Under the pieces are notes generated by a model that searched no databases, was not told where the DNA came from, and saw nothing but the letters and a program-made list of their open reading frames with translations. The translations under genes and the position numbers were made by a program. This document shows positions 1 through 10,301 of a stretch of 64,000 nt of DNA, one piece after another. Source of the DNA: Oleiphilus sp. Its GTDB lineage: Bacteria > Pseudomonadota > Gammaproteobacteria > Pseudomonadales > Oleiphilaceae. The stretch's first letter is position 1, and each line of letters opens with the position of its first letter. The DNA lies in the NCBI GenBank assembly GCA_006212045.1, contig PZPK01000013.1, positions 62,001 through 126,000 on the forward strand, in the 5' to 3' direction.

Positions 1-1
1 A

Positions 2-1201
2 CTGACTGCCCAATGGAATTATCCGACCCGAATCTGTTGCGGACCCGGGGAGGTCAAGAGTTTGCCGGAAAAGTGTTTCGAGCTTGGCTTTCGATCCCCG
101 TTGCTGGTGACAGACCCGGGCCTGATCCAATTGCCCATGACACAAGCCCTGCTGGACAACTGCAAGGATGCGGGCTTGGCCCTGGGGACTTTTAGCCAGG
201 TCAAAGCCAACCCCAACGGGCAGAACGTGTATGACGGTGTGCGCGTGTATCAGGACGGCGAGCACGATGGGGTAATCGCTTTGGGGGGAGGGTCGGCAAT
301 CGATGCCGCCAAAGCGATCGCCTTGATGTCGGGGCAGGATAGGCCGCTATGGGACTTTGAGGATGTTGGCGATAACTGGTTGCGTGTCCGCGAAGAAGGG
401 ATGGCGCGGGTCATTGCCATTCCCACCACCGCGGGCACGGGCTCGGAAGTCGGAAGGGCCTCGGTCATTACCGACGAAGAGACCCAGTGTAAACGCATTA
501 TCTTTCATCCAAAAATGCTTCCGGAACTAGTCATACTGGATGCCGAATTAACGCTTGGCCTGCCACCCGCGATGACAGCGGCAACCGGAATGGATGCCTT
601 GTCCCATAGCCTCGAAGCCTTTTGCTCCAACGCCTACCATCCGATGGCCGAAGGTATTGCGCTGGAGTCCATGCGTCTGATCCACTTGTATTTACCGCGC
701 GCTTTTGATGATGGCCGGGATGTGGATGCGCGGCAGCAAATGCTGGTGGCATCGGCCATGGGGGCAACAGCCTTTCAGCGCGGGCTGGGCGGTATGCATG
801 CGATCGCACATGCCCTGGGTGCGCTTTATGACGCGCACCACGGTACCTTGAATGCGGTCTTGATGCCTTATGTTTTGAGAGCCAATACCGCGGCAATTTC
901 GGAGCGTTTGGGCCGTGTTGCACATTACCTGCAATTACCTGAGCCCTGTTTCGAAAGTTTTCTAAGCTGGGTGCTGGACATGCGCTCGCATTTGCAGATT
1001 CCCCACCGCTTGTCTGAAATGAATATCGATACCGATATGGCCGAACGGGTAGGTCGTATGGCAGAGGCGGATGCTGCGGCATCCGGAAACCCGATCGCAT
1101 TCTCGGCGCAGCATTACCAGTGCATCTTTGAGGCTGCCGTAGAAGGGCGTCTCGATGATCTGCCCAAACTACTGGCGGTTCTAGGGGCCCCGGCTGTTTA
1201 G
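2..1201 (+). CDS. Iron-containing alcohol dehydrogenase, 5'-truncated by window edge
   Basis: The frame stays open to the window edge upstream of the listed TTG start (reads ..LTAQWNYPTRICCGPGEVKSLPEKCFELGFRSPLLVTDPGL). GGGSAIDAAK and GMHAIAHALGALYDAHHG are typical of Fe-ADH. Confidence 0.9.
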   Translation: MTAQWNYPTRICCGPGEVKSLPEKCFELGFRSPLLVTDPGLIQLPMTQALLDNCKDAGLALGTFSQVKANPNGQNVYDGVRVYQDGEHDGVIALGGGSAIDAAKAIALMSGQDRPLWDFEDVGDNWLRVREEGMARVIAIPTTAGTGSEVGRASVITDEETQCKRIIFHPKMLPELVILDAELTLGLPPAMTAATGMDALSHSLEAFCSNAYHPMAEGIALESMRLIHLYLPRAFDDGRDVDARQQMLVASAMGATAFQRGLGGMHAIAHALGALYDAHHGTLNAVLMPYVLRANTAAISERLGRVAHYLQLPEPCFESFLSWVLDMRSHLQIPHRLSEMNIDTDMAERVGRMAEADAAASGNPIAFSAQHYQCIFEAAVEGRLDDLPKLLAVLGAPAV

Positions 1202-1205
1202 CGCA

Positions 1206-2180
1206 ATGGCAGTATTCACCGAGCTCAGTAAAAGCGATGTCGACCAGATTCTGGAAAAGTATGCTCTGGGTGTTTGTACCGCTTTGGAACCCATTGGGGA
1301 AGGTATCGAAAATACCAATTATTTTCTGGATACGCTTAGTGATGCTGGTCAGAAGCAACGTTCGGTGCTGACACTGTTTGAAAACCTTGAGGGGAAAGAG
1401 CTTCCCTACTTTGCGCAGCTCACTGAGCACCTTGCATCTGCCGGTTTTGCGGTGCCAGCACCGGTGAAGATGCAAGACGGGAGGGTGCTTTTCCAGGCGC
1501 GAGATCGTTATGGCATGATCGTGCCTCGATTGGGCGGGAAAGCCAAGCCGCAGGTCAACGAGCAAGAGTGCGCAGAGCTGGGTCGCTGGATTGCACATAT
1601 GCACCTGTGTTTGAAGGACTTCCGCGGTAAAAGGCCATTGGTTCGAAATGCAGGCTGGATGCGTGCACATTGTAAGAGGTTAAACGTAGCCCTGGCGCCG
1701 TCCGTGTTCGATGAGCTGGAATCTGCCATTGCGCGTTACGAAGCGCACTTGGGTTTGCTCAACAGCTGTACGCAAGGCACTGTGCATGGCGACCTGTTTC
1801 GTGACAATGTGCTGTTCAACGACGACAAGATCAGCGGAGTGATTGATTTCTACAATGCCAGTGATGCCACATTGCTTTACGATCTCGCCGTTGCTGCCAA
1901 TGACTGGACTATTGATACAGGGAACGTCCGCAATCAGGGCCGGCTCGATGCCCTGATTCAGGCCTATCAGGGGGTTCGTCCCTGGTCTGAGGCAGAGCAG
2001 CGCGCCTGGCCCTATCTGCTGGAATTGGCGGCGCTACGTTTCTGGATCAGTCGTCTGGCCAGTTTCCATGCCAGTGGTTATCAATCTGCGGCGCTTTCCG
2101 GTCATGCCATCAAGGATCCGGAAGAAATGCGGCAGTTGATGCAGCTTTGCAAACAGGCGGGGTCAGAATCCCTAACCTGA
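1206..2180 (+). CDS. thrB: Homoserine kinase (APH-like, ThrB type II)
   Basis: MAVFTELSKSDVDQILEKYALG..GIENTNYFLDT and VHGDLFRDNVLFNDDKISGVIDFYNA motifs; 4-nt gap to upstream Fe-ADH. Confidence 0.9.
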   Translation: MAVFTELSKSDVDQILEKYALGVCTALEPIGEGIENTNYFLDTLSDAGQKQRSVLTLFENLEGKELPYFAQLTEHLASAGFAVPAPVKMQDGRVLFQARDRYGMIVPRLGGKAKPQVNEQECAELGRWIAHMHLCLKDFRGKRPLVRNAGWMRAHCKRLNVALAPSVFDELESAIARYEAHLGLLNSCTQGTVHGDLFRDNVLFNDDKISGVIDFYNASDATLLYDLAVAANDWTIDTGNVRNQGRLDALIQAYQGVRPWSEAEQRAWPYLLELAALRFWISRLASFHASGYQSAALSGHAIKDPEEMRQLMQLCKQAGSESLT

Positions 2181-2336
2181 TTTCCCCAAGCGCATTCATC
2201 TGCTTATCCCGGATGACCATAAATCACCCGGTTTTCACTGCCAATTGATCTAGCATTGCACTAAAGCTCTTCTGCAGCCTGCCGATACAAGGCCTAACCA
2301 TTGTTGCGTTTAGGGCCTTCGGCACCGGGGTGTATT

Positions 2337-3560
2337 ATGTTTTCTGTTTCAGCGTCGCTTTTCAGTCAGAGTGAATCCTACTTTCAGCAGTTTCAATCCA
2401 GGGTCGCTCCGGGAATGGCAGGACAGGACGCGCCGGTAGCATCGAGTTTGAACCTGGGACTGAAAAAAGGCCTGGGGGTCGAGCTGGATGAGCAGGCGGT
2501 AAAACCTACGCCCAAGGGTTTCGATATCGACAAGGTCGTGGATACGGTGATGCAGTTTGTTGAAAGCCGGATCGTAGGGGCCCGCGCGGACGGTGCCAGC
2601 GATGAGGAGCTAGAGGGCATGTTTTCTGCCGCCCGCAAAGGTGTCGAGCAGGGATTTTCAGAAGCACGAGAGCAAATTATTGCCCTTGAAAAAATGAACG
2701 AGCCGCTGGCGGACAATATCGATACCGCCGAGAACAGAATTTATCAGGGTGTCGATAAACTGGAGGGGCGTCTGCTTGGCACGGAGCCGGGGATTACGGG
2801 TTCAACTCTTTCACCTGAATCAGTCAAGACGAGTAGATCGGAGAATCTTGATAGCCGGACAGAAAGGGAATCAGGCGCTGTAGGGAGCACAGGCCGGGAT
2901 GATACGCCGGCGCTGAAGCGCTTTTCCTATTTGGAGGCGCGTCGCGAGCAAAGCGAAACCTTCAGTTTTCAGTTGACCACACAGGACGGCGACACTGTGG
3001 ATATTTCGGCATTCTACAATCAGAGTTTTTCAGTTGAGAGTGCCCGTATTCGGGGTGAAAGCGGCGCTGCCAAATATGCCGCTTTCGACTTTCGTCAGAG
3101 CGGCGGCTTCGACCTGGTAATTCAGGGCTTTCTGGATGAGGATGAAAAACGCGCTATCGCCGACTTGCTGACACAGGTGGATGCACTGGCCACTGAATTT
3201 TATCAGGGAGATTTGCAGACGGCTTTCCAAATGGCGATGGAGCTTACCAGTGATCCCGATGAGATCGCGCAGTTCAGTCTGAATCTGCAACAGCAGCAGC
3301 TGAGTGCGATTGAATATGGAACCTATCGTTCTGGCCCCCGGGCCTATGCTCAACCGGCTTTGCCGAGAGGCCTGTCCGAACCTTTGGCGGAATTTGCCCA
3401 AGGTGTCCGTGAGGCATTTAACGATGCCGAGCGATTTGACCGCCCGGCAAAACTTCTGGAAGGGCTGTTTGAGCAGTTTGATGTAAACCGGGAAATGTCC
3501 AAACTGACTTCACCACTACTGGCGTTACTTGAAAGCAACAGTGCCGCTCGCACCGCCTGA
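2337..3560 (+). CDS. DUF5610-like hypothetical protein
   Basis: Long ORF; KGFDIDKVVDTVMQFVESRIVGARADGASDEELEGMFSAARKGVEQGF resembles DUF5610 proteins; the ATG at 2337 is more plausible than the upstream start. Confidence 0.6.
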   Translation: MFSVSASLFSQSESYFQQFQSRVAPGMAGQDAPVASSLNLGLKKGLGVELDEQAVKPTPKGFDIDKVVDTVMQFVESRIVGARADGASDEELEGMFSAARKGVEQGFSEAREQIIALEKMNEPLADNIDTAENRIYQGVDKLEGRLLGTEPGITGSTLSPESVKTSRSENLDSRTERESGAVGSTGRDDTPALKRFSYLEARREQSETFSFQLTTQDGDTVDISAFYNQSFSVESARIRGESGAAKYAAFDFRQSGGFDLVIQGFLDEDEKRAIADLLTQVDALATEFYQGDLQTAFQMAMELTSDPDEIAQFSLNLQQQQLSAIEYGTYRSGPRAYAQPALPRGLSEPLAEFAQGVREAFNDAERFDRPAKLLEGLFEQFDVNREMSKLTSPLLALLESNSAARTA

Positions 3561-3609
3561 TCGCCGGTCCGCGTGGGCGATGTTTTAATTAGAAAATGGG
3601 TCTTTGTTC

Positions 3610-4941
3610 TCAGTCATTGTGATCGGGCATGTGACGGTCTCTGTCGTGCCTGAGTTGCCCCGCAATATAGGTCTGTTTGATCGCTCGATCATCGCCAAGC
3701 ATCATTAACGTAAATAACTGTTCCTGCAGGCTTTCGCAGTGTGTCTGTTTAAGCTTCATCAGAGGCGTGGCGGCGCGATCTATCACCAGAAAGTCAGCTT
3801 CATTGCCCTGTTTAAAAGAGCCGATGCGATCCTCAAGATGTAGTAATTTCGCATTTCCAAGCGTGGCGAGATAGAACGCGTGAAGCGGCTCCAGAGTGGC
3901 TTGCTGCATGCGCGATACCTTATAGGCTTCATTTAAGGTATGCAGCATGGAAAAACTGGTTCCGGCGCCTATGTCGGTAGCGATACCATACCGAACCCCG
4001 TGCTTATCCAGACGCGCTGTATCGAGTAGTCCGCTTCCGAGAAATAGGTTGGAGCTCGGGCAAAACGCCACACTCGCGCCGGTTTCCTTGAGACGTGCCA
4101 GTTCTCTCTCATTGAGATGAATGCCATGCGCATAAATACTGCGCTCATGTACCAGCCCATAACGGTCATACACATCCAGATAGTCGCGTGCATCCGGAAA
4201 CAATTTGGCGACAAGCGCCATTTCTTCGGGGGTTTCGGACAAGTGGCTTTGTAGCAGTAAATCAGGGTAATCACGACTCAGTGCCTGCGTCTGCTGGAGC
4301 TGTTCCGGACTGGAAGTAATAGCGAAACGCGGGGTTAAAGCATATTGTTGTCGACCAGTGTTGTGCCACTGTTCGATCAATTGCCTGCTGTCTTCATACC
4401 CGCTTTCGGGCGTATCGCAAAGTTCTTCCGGTGCACGGCGATCCATCAGAACCTTGCCGCAGACCATGCGGGTATTCAGTCTGGCAGAAACTTCAAAGAA
4501 GGCTTCCACAGATGTCTTGTGGACAGAGCCGAAGACCGCCGCAGTCGTTGTACCATTGCGTAATAATTCCCGCAGAAATACTTCCGCCATTTTAAGGGCA
4601 TAGCGAGGGTCTTTGAAGCGCGCTTCGGCCGGAAAGGTATAGCGTTGCAACCAGTCGAGCAGCTGACGGCCATAGGAGGCGATTATTTCGGTCTGAGGGA
4701 AATGAATATGGGGGTCGATAAAGCCCGGCATTAACAGGTAACCTGTCAGATCGGTCAGGTTGGCCGGGTGGTCCAGCGCCCTGATCATGGGCTCTGCCTC
4801 TCCTATTGCGACGACTTTGCCCTGGTCAACCACCAGCACGCCGTCTTCAATGAATTCGTAAGCCGCCGGTCCGTCTATTGCAGGGTCGGACAAAAAGTGC
4901 AAAATGGTGCCTCGGTAGAGGCTGGGGTGGATGGTTTTCAT
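3610..4941 (-). CDS. guaD: Guanine deaminase
   Basis: Amidohydrolase motifs PGFIDPHIHFPQTE, HLSETPEE, YAHGIHL, ATDIGAGTSFSML; start chosen at MKTIHPSLYRGTILHF (CAT at 4939-4941). Confidence 0.9.
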   Translation of the reverse strand: MKTIHPSLYRGTILHFLSDPAIDGPAAYEFIEDGVLVVDQGKVVAIGEAEPMIRALDHPANLTDLTGYLLMPGFIDPHIHFPQTEIIASYGRQLLDWLQRYTFPAEARFKDPRYALKMAEVFLRELLRNGTTTAAVFGSVHKTSVEAFFEVSARLNTRMVCGKVLMDRRAPEELCDTPESGYEDSRQLIEQWHNTGRQQYALTPRFAITSSPEQLQQTQALSRDYPDLLLQSHLSETPEEMALVAKLFPDARDYLDVYDRYGLVHERSIYAHGIHLNERELARLKETGASVAFCPSSNLFLGSGLLDTARLDKHGVRYGIATDIGAGTSFSMLHTLNEAYKVSRMQQATLEPLHAFYLATLGNAKLLHLEDRIGSFKQGNEADFLVIDRAATPLMKLKQTHCESLQEQLFTLMMLGDDRAIKQTYIAGQLRHDRDRHMPDHND

Positions 4942-5131
4942 CGAGCCGGCTCGGTGCTGATCATGGGTAACCCCGTGGTTATTGATGAGAATGCCTCGGT
5001 AGCTAATACCATAGTTCAAACTGAAACATAATTCACTTCGGCGCGCTGAATGCATGATTGGTTTGCAGCGGAGGGTTTGAACAAAAATATAAACCGTATT
5101 CGCCACGTGGCGGACGAGACAAGATCATAGA

Positions 5132-6694
5132 ATGACACGAATCGAGCTGAACCGAATTACCAAACGCTATCCCGGATGTGTCGCAAACCGGGACGTATCT
5201 CTGTCGGTTGATGGCGGAGAAATCCATGCCCTGTTGGGAGAGAATGGCGCCGGTAAAAGCACCTTGATGAAGATTATCTATGGTGTCGTGAAGCCCGATG
5301 CCGGAGATCTGTTCTGGGAAGGCGAGCATGTTGAAATACGGGGTGCAGGTCATGCGCGAGGCCTTGGTATTGGCATGGTGTTCCAGCATTTTTCCTTGTT
5401 TGAAACCCTGACCGTCGCTGAAAACATAGCGCTGAGTCTGCCTGCGAGCGAAGTTGGATCGATGGACACGCTCAAGGCGCGTATTACCGAAGTGTCGGTG
5501 CGTTACGGCATGAGGCTGGATCCCGACAGAACCGTGCATTCGTTGAGCATTGGCGAACAGCAGCGGGTGGAGATCGTGCGTTGCCTGCTGCAGAACGTCA
5601 AGTTATTGATTCTGGATGAGCCAACCTCGGTTCTGACGCCGCAGGAAGTCGAAACGCTTTTTGCCACCTTGCACCAGCTGGCCGCTGAAGGCTGCAGCAT
5701 ACTGTTTATTTCGCATAAACTGGATGAGGTGATCGCGTTGTGTGATCGTGCCACCATTCTGCGTGCAGGTCAGGTCACAGGCGAGTGCGTTCCGGAACAG
5801 GTCAGTGTTGAGGAGCTTGCCAGAATGATGGTCGGGGACGAAACACCACTCAGCGAAAACTACAGTAAAAAGGACGGTGGTGAAATTTTACTGGAGTGTC
5901 GCAAACTGAACTATCGGCCAGAGGACCCTTTTGCGAGCGCGCTTCAGGCGATTTCACTGCAACTGAAAGCGGGTGAAATTCTGGGTATCGCAGGTGTTGC
6001 GGGAAATGGTCAGGAAGAATTGATGCGGCTGATCAGTGGGGAAGAAACGTCGGCGGCAGATACGGTGGTGTTAAATGGTCGCTCGATCGGAAAGGACGGG
6101 CCGGCCAAACGGCGCGCACAGGGCTTGTGCGTGGTGCCAGAGGAACGCTTGGGGCGTGGGGCAGTGGCCGATATGTCGCTTGAGAACAATGCCCTGCTGA
6201 CGGCCTATCAATCCGGTCTGGTGTCTGGGAATGGCTGGCTCAATCTGGGGCAGATCAGGAAATTTACACAGCGCATTCTGTCCCGGTTTAATGTCAAAGC
6301 AGAGGGGTCATTGGCGCAGGCCAAGAGTCTTTCGGGCGGTAATCTGCAAAAATTCATACTTGGACGGGAAATTCTTCAGCAACCCAGGGTACTGATCTGT
6401 TCGCATCCAACCTGGGGCGTTGATATTGGTGCTGCGATCCTGATTCGGCATGCCCTGATTGAGCTGCGTGACCAGGGCGCGGCGGTACTGATGGTCTCTG
6501 AAGATATTGATGAGTTGTTTATGATTTGTGACCGGCTCTGCGGTATTTGCGATGGCCGCCTGTCCCCTGTCAGAAAAACCGGCGATCTGTCGATTAACGA
6601 GCTAGGGCAGTGGATGGCGGGCCAGTTCGACGTGGAGTCCGAATTATCGGATTCAATCACCGATTCCAATTCGATAGAGGAACAGGCGCTTTGA
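5132..6694 (+). CDS. ABC transporter ATP-binding protein (nucleoside/purine, BMP-type system; two ATPase domains)
   Basis: Walker A GENGAGKST, LSIGEQQRVEI, second LSGGNLQKFILGRE signature. Confidence 0.9.
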   Translation: MTRIELNRITKRYPGCVANRDVSLSVDGGEIHALLGENGAGKSTLMKIIYGVVKPDAGDLFWEGEHVEIRGAGHARGLGIGMVFQHFSLFETLTVAENIALSLPASEVGSMDTLKARITEVSVRYGMRLDPDRTVHSLSIGEQQRVEIVRCLLQNVKLLILDEPTSVLTPQEVETLFATLHQLAAEGCSILFISHKLDEVIALCDRATILRAGQVTGECVPEQVSVEELARMMVGDETPLSENYSKKDGGEILLECRKLNYRPEDPFASALQAISLQLKAGEILGIAGVAGNGQEELMRLISGEETSAADTVVLNGRSIGKDGPAKRRAQGLCVVPEERLGRGAVADMSLENNALLTAYQSGLVSGNGWLNLGQIRKFTQRILSRFNVKAEGSLAQAKSLSGGNLQKFILGREILQQPRVLICSHPTWGVDIGAAILIRHALIELRDQGAAVLMVSEDIDELFMICDRLCGICDGRLSPVRKTGDLSINELGQWMAGQFDVESELSDSITDSNSIEEQAL

Positions 6695-7824
6695 GTTCGC
6701 AGCGGTCTAAACATCTGTTCGGTGTGCGTCTGGAAAAAAGAGCTTCTGATTCGCGATGGATGGCTTATTGCTCCCCGTTGCTGGCGATACTGCTGACACT
6801 GTTGTGTGGTGCGGGAATTTTTGCGTCTTTGGGGCATGCACCCGGTGCGGCACTCTATACCTTTTTCCTTCAGCCTCTGGAAGACTTCTACGGCTGGACT
6901 GAACTGGGTTTGAAAGCCTCCCCGCTGTTGTTGTGTGCGATGGGGCTGGTGCTCTGCTTCAAAGCCAAAATCTGGAATATTGGTGCTGAGGGCCAGTTTA
7001 TTATTGGTGCACTGGGTGGCGGTTATATGGCGCTGCAATTGGACTCCATGGAGGGACCATGGGTGCTGTTTGCGGTGGTTGCTTTTGGCGCCTTGTGCGG
7101 CATGCTCTGGGCAGCGTTGGCGGCACTCCTTAAAACCCGCTTTGCCTGCAATGAAATTTTGACCACCATTATGCTCAATTATATTGCGCTGAACTGGCTG
7201 TATTATTCGGTGTATGGCCCCCTCAAAGATCCGGCCGGATATAACTTTCCCGAATCTGCACTGTTTTCGGACAGCAGCCTGTTGCCCTTGCTGTTTGACG
7301 GCTATCGACTCAACATCAGCCTTTATTTCGCACTTTTGGCGCTGGCCTGCGTTTGGACATTAATGTCGCGCACCTTGTTCGGGTTCCAGATTGCCGTATT
7401 GGGCGAGGATGCCTCGGCAGCCCGTTACGCTGGCTTTAAACAGAATCGCCTTGTCTGGCTGGCGTTGCTGGTTTGCGGGGCATTGGCCGGCCTGGCAGGC
7501 ATTTCAGAGGTGACCGGGCCTGTGGGCCAATTGAATGCCAATATTTCTCTTGGCTACGGCTATGCTGCAATCATTGTGGTCTTTCTGGGGCGCATGCACC
7601 CGGTTGGTATTCTGTTCGCAAGCGTTTTGCTGGCCCTGACGTTTATGGGCGGTGAAATGGTGCAAATGGAACTGACCTTGCCCAAATCCCTGACCGGGCT
7701 ATTCCAGGGCATGTTGCTGTTTTTCCTGCTGGCCTGCGATTTTCTGATCGGATACCAGCTGCAGTGGTCGCGCCCGAATCGCAAGATTTCAACTGTCGAT
7801 ATTGCACAAAAGGCCCAGGAGTAA
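6691..7824 (+). CDS. ABC transporter permease (nucleoside/purine uptake, NupP-like)
   Basis: Hydrophobic; KIWNIGAEGQFIIGALGGGY typical of BMP-associated permeases; likely TTG start overlapping the ATPase stop (TTGA). Confidence 0.85.
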   Translation: MSSQRSKHLFGVRLEKRASDSRWMAYCSPLLAILLTLLCGAGIFASLGHAPGAALYTFFLQPLEDFYGWTELGLKASPLLLCAMGLVLCFKAKIWNIGAEGQFIIGALGGGYMALQLDSMEGPWVLFAVVAFGALCGMLWAALAALLKTRFACNEILTTIMLNYIALNWLYYSVYGPLKDPAGYNFPESALFSDSSLLPLLFDGYRLNISLYFALLALACVWTLMSRTLFGFQIAVLGEDASAARYAGFKQNRLVWLALLVCGALAGLAGISEVTGPVGQLNANISLGYGYAAIIVVFLGRMHPVGILFASVLLALTFMGGEMVQMELTLPKSLTGLFQGMLLFFLLACDFLIGYQLQWSRPNRKISTVDIAQKAQE

Positions 7825-7827
7825 GAA

Positions 7828-8754
7828 ATGGATGCCGATCTGATCATCAATATCCTCTACGCGACGCTTCGTACCGGTACGCCTTTGTTGCTGATTGCCC
7901 TCGGTGAATTGGTCTGCGAAAAATCGGGCGTACTGAACCTCGGGCAGGAGGGCATGGTATTGATGGGCGCAGTCACAGGGTTTATGGCAGCTGTTGTCTC
8001 AGGCAGTCTGTTTACCGGAGTGCTTGTGGCGGTTTTGTGTGGCATCGGTATGGCTCTGCTGTTCGGATTTCTTGCCATTACGCTGGTGTCCAACCAGGTT
8101 GCGACAGGTTTGGCCCTCACTATTTTTGGTGGCGGTTTAAGTGCTTTTCTCGGAAGCAGCTATGTGGGAATTGGTATTGAGGGCTTCACACCCTGGGAAC
8201 TGCCACTGCTGAGTGAAGTGCCGGTGCTGGGCAAGATATTTTTCTCACATGACCCTTTGGTCTATGTCTCCTGGATTTTGTTCATTGCGGTGTACTGGTG
8301 TTTTCGGTCCAGCCGGGCGGGGCTCATTATTAGGGCTGTTGGCGAGAACCCCGAAGCGGCCAATGCGCTCGGCATGCGCGTTTTTCTGGTGCGATATGCC
8401 GCCGTGGCCTTCGGTGGTGCTATGGCAGGTTTGGCGGGCGCGTATCTGTCGCTTGCCTATACGCCGCTTTGGACGGAGGGAATGTCTGCAGGGCGCGGCT
8501 GGATTGCTCTCGCGCTGGTGGTGTTTGCATCCTGGCGACCGGAACGTGTACTTTTGGGCGCCTATCTGTTCGGAGCGGCCAGTATTTTGCATCTGGTGCT
8601 ACAGGGTCTGGGATTTGAAGCGTCACCCAATTTGTTGGCGATGCTGCCTTACGTGGCGACCATTCTCGTGTTAATGCTGATTGCCAATGATGCAATCAAA
8701 GCGCGACTGAATACGCCATTTGCCTTGGGCAAACCATTTCGGCCACAATTGTGA
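7828..8754 (+). CDS. ABC transporter permease (NupQ-like)
   Basis: SGVLNLGQEGMVLMGAVTGF motif; adjacent to the first permease. Confidence 0.9.
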   Translation: MDADLIINILYATLRTGTPLLLIALGELVCEKSGVLNLGQEGMVLMGAVTGFMAAVVSGSLFTGVLVAVLCGIGMALLFGFLAITLVSNQVATGLALTIFGGGLSAFLGSSYVGIGIEGFTPWELPLLSEVPVLGKIFFSHDPLVYVSWILFIAVYWCFRSSRAGLIIRAVGENPEAANALGMRVFLVRYAAVAFGGAMAGLAGAYLSLAYTPLWTEGMSAGRGWIALALVVFASWRPERVLLGAYLFGAASILHLVLQGLGFEASPNLLAMLPYVATILVLMLIANDAIKARLNTPFALGKPFRPQL

Positions 8755-8856
8755 GCTTTACATAAGGGATGTCCTCGATGTCAGGTCAACGCTAACGGTT
8801 GTTGGCATTTATAAAAACCAAGCACGGGCACCGTGCGATAGTTAACAGGAGAAAAT

Positions 8857-9960
8857 ATGAACCCGATGCAAAGGTTTAAAAACATAATCAAGAGGCCGCT
8901 TGGCTCCTTTGCTGTTGCCGCGGGTCTGGCCGCCATTGCTGCCACGGTCAACGCTGATCCGCTTAAAGTAGGGTTTATCTATGTGGGGCCTACCGGTGAT
9001 GCGGGGTGGACATATTCCCATGATCTGGGCCGGCAGTATGTAGAGGCGCAGCTAGGCGACAAAGTGGAAACGAGCTATGTCGAGAGTGTGTCTGAAGGGG
9101 CCGATGCCGAGCGCGTGATTCACCAGATGGCGTCAAAGGGACATGAACTGATATTTACGACGTCCTTCGGTTATATGAATCCCACTTTAAAGGTGGCCAA
9201 ACGTTTCCCGAAAGTGGTCTTCGAGCATGCGTCCGGCTATAAGCGGGCGAAAAATATGGGCACCTATTTCACACGTGCCTACCAAGGGCGTTACCTGACA
9301 GGACTGGTTGCCGGCAAGATGACAAAGACCAACGTGCTTGGCTATGTAGCTTCCTTCCCGATTCCTGAAGTAATTCGGGGAATCAATGCGTTTACCAAAG
9401 GCGCTCGTGAAGCGAACCCGGATGTCACGGTAAAGGTTGTATGGGCCAGCACTTGGTATGATCCGGCCAAGGAGAGGGAGGCGGCAGAAACCCTGATCCT
9501 TCAGAATGCGGACGTACTGACGCAGCATACGGATTCTGCGGCGATCATTCAGTCAGCTCAGGCCAAGGGTGTTTACGCGATCGGCTATCATTCGGACATG
9601 TCACTTTATGGTAAAGACGCACACCTGACCGCTACCGTGCATAATTGGGGGCCTCTGTATCTTGAGAAGGCTCAGCAAGTCATCGATGGAAGTTGGAAGG
9701 CGGTCGATCTGTGGCCTGGGATTGCAGAAGGGACGACGGATATTGCGCCTTTGAATGCGGCTGTGCCCGAAGAAGTGAAGCAGCTGGTAGCAGAGAAGAA
9801 AGCGGCGATTAAAGCCGGAACCCTGCGTGTATTTGATGGTCCGGTGGTGAATCAGAAAGGAGAGATGGTCGTGCCTGCCGGTGAAAGTCTGGAAGACGCC
9901 GCTTTGCTGGGGATGAATTATTATCTGCAGGGTGTTCAAGGCAAGTTGCCTCAGTCCTGA
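8857..9960 (+). CDS. BMP-family ABC transporter substrate-binding protein
   Basis: Signal peptide; KVGFIYVGPTGDAGWTYSHDLGR..; TTSFGYMNPTLKVAKRFPKVVFEHASGYK. Confidence 0.92.
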   Translation: MNPMQRFKNIIKRPLGSFAVAAGLAAIAATVNADPLKVGFIYVGPTGDAGWTYSHDLGRQYVEAQLGDKVETSYVESVSEGADAERVIHQMASKGHELIFTTSFGYMNPTLKVAKRFPKVVFEHASGYKRAKNMGTYFTRAYQGRYLTGLVAGKMTKTNVLGYVASFPIPEVIRGINAFTKGAREANPDVTVKVVWASTWYDPAKEREAAETLILQNADVLTQHTDSAAIIQSAQAKGVYAIGYHSDMSLYGKDAHLTATVHNWGPLYLEKAQQVIDGSWKAVDLWPGIAEGTTDIAPLNAAVPEEVKQLVAEKKAAIKAGTLRVFDGPVVNQKGEMVVPAGESLEDAALLGMNYYLQGVQGKLPQS

Positions 9961-10006
9961 TATCTTGGAACGGCCTCTAATTTCCGGGGCGGCAGCTCAT
10001 TGCAAG

Positions 10007-10057
10007 AAAACAGAAAAGGGAAAATCCGCTGTTGCGTGGTTTTCCCTTTTCTGTTTT
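10007..10057 (+). terminator. Strong intrinsic terminator with perfect 18-bp stem
   Basis: AAAACAGAAAAGGGAAAA (10007-10024) / TTTTCCCTTTTCTGTTTT (10040-10057) perfect inverted repeat, 15-nt loop, T-rich 3' end; 46 nt after the BMP protein stop. Confidence 0.85.
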
Positions 10058-10301
10058 TGGGGACGTTTATGAAGCGATTAGGATGGTTTTTCGTTCAACG
10101 CAGGAATTATTTCAAATTTTTTGCGCATGTTAGACGGTGATCACGGCAAAACATTGCCGCACTCCCTAAACTCCGCCCGTCCGTGTGACAGGCGTTTGTA
10201 TCCGAATCCCCCGTGTGATTACGAAAATTTGAAAAGGAAATCGAATCGACAAATGCCATTGAGAGCACACAGTAGCCACAAAATGCAGCAAGATCCATCC
10301 T

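Noticed and set aside
531-1670. Long minus-strand ORF (379 aa)
   Set aside because: Antisense shadow of the Fe-ADH and thrB genes with unnatural composition.
4942-5131. Purine riboswitch in the guaD/ABC intergenic region
   Set aside because: No consensus loops or core nucleotides of known purine or xanthine riboswitches could be recognised by eye.
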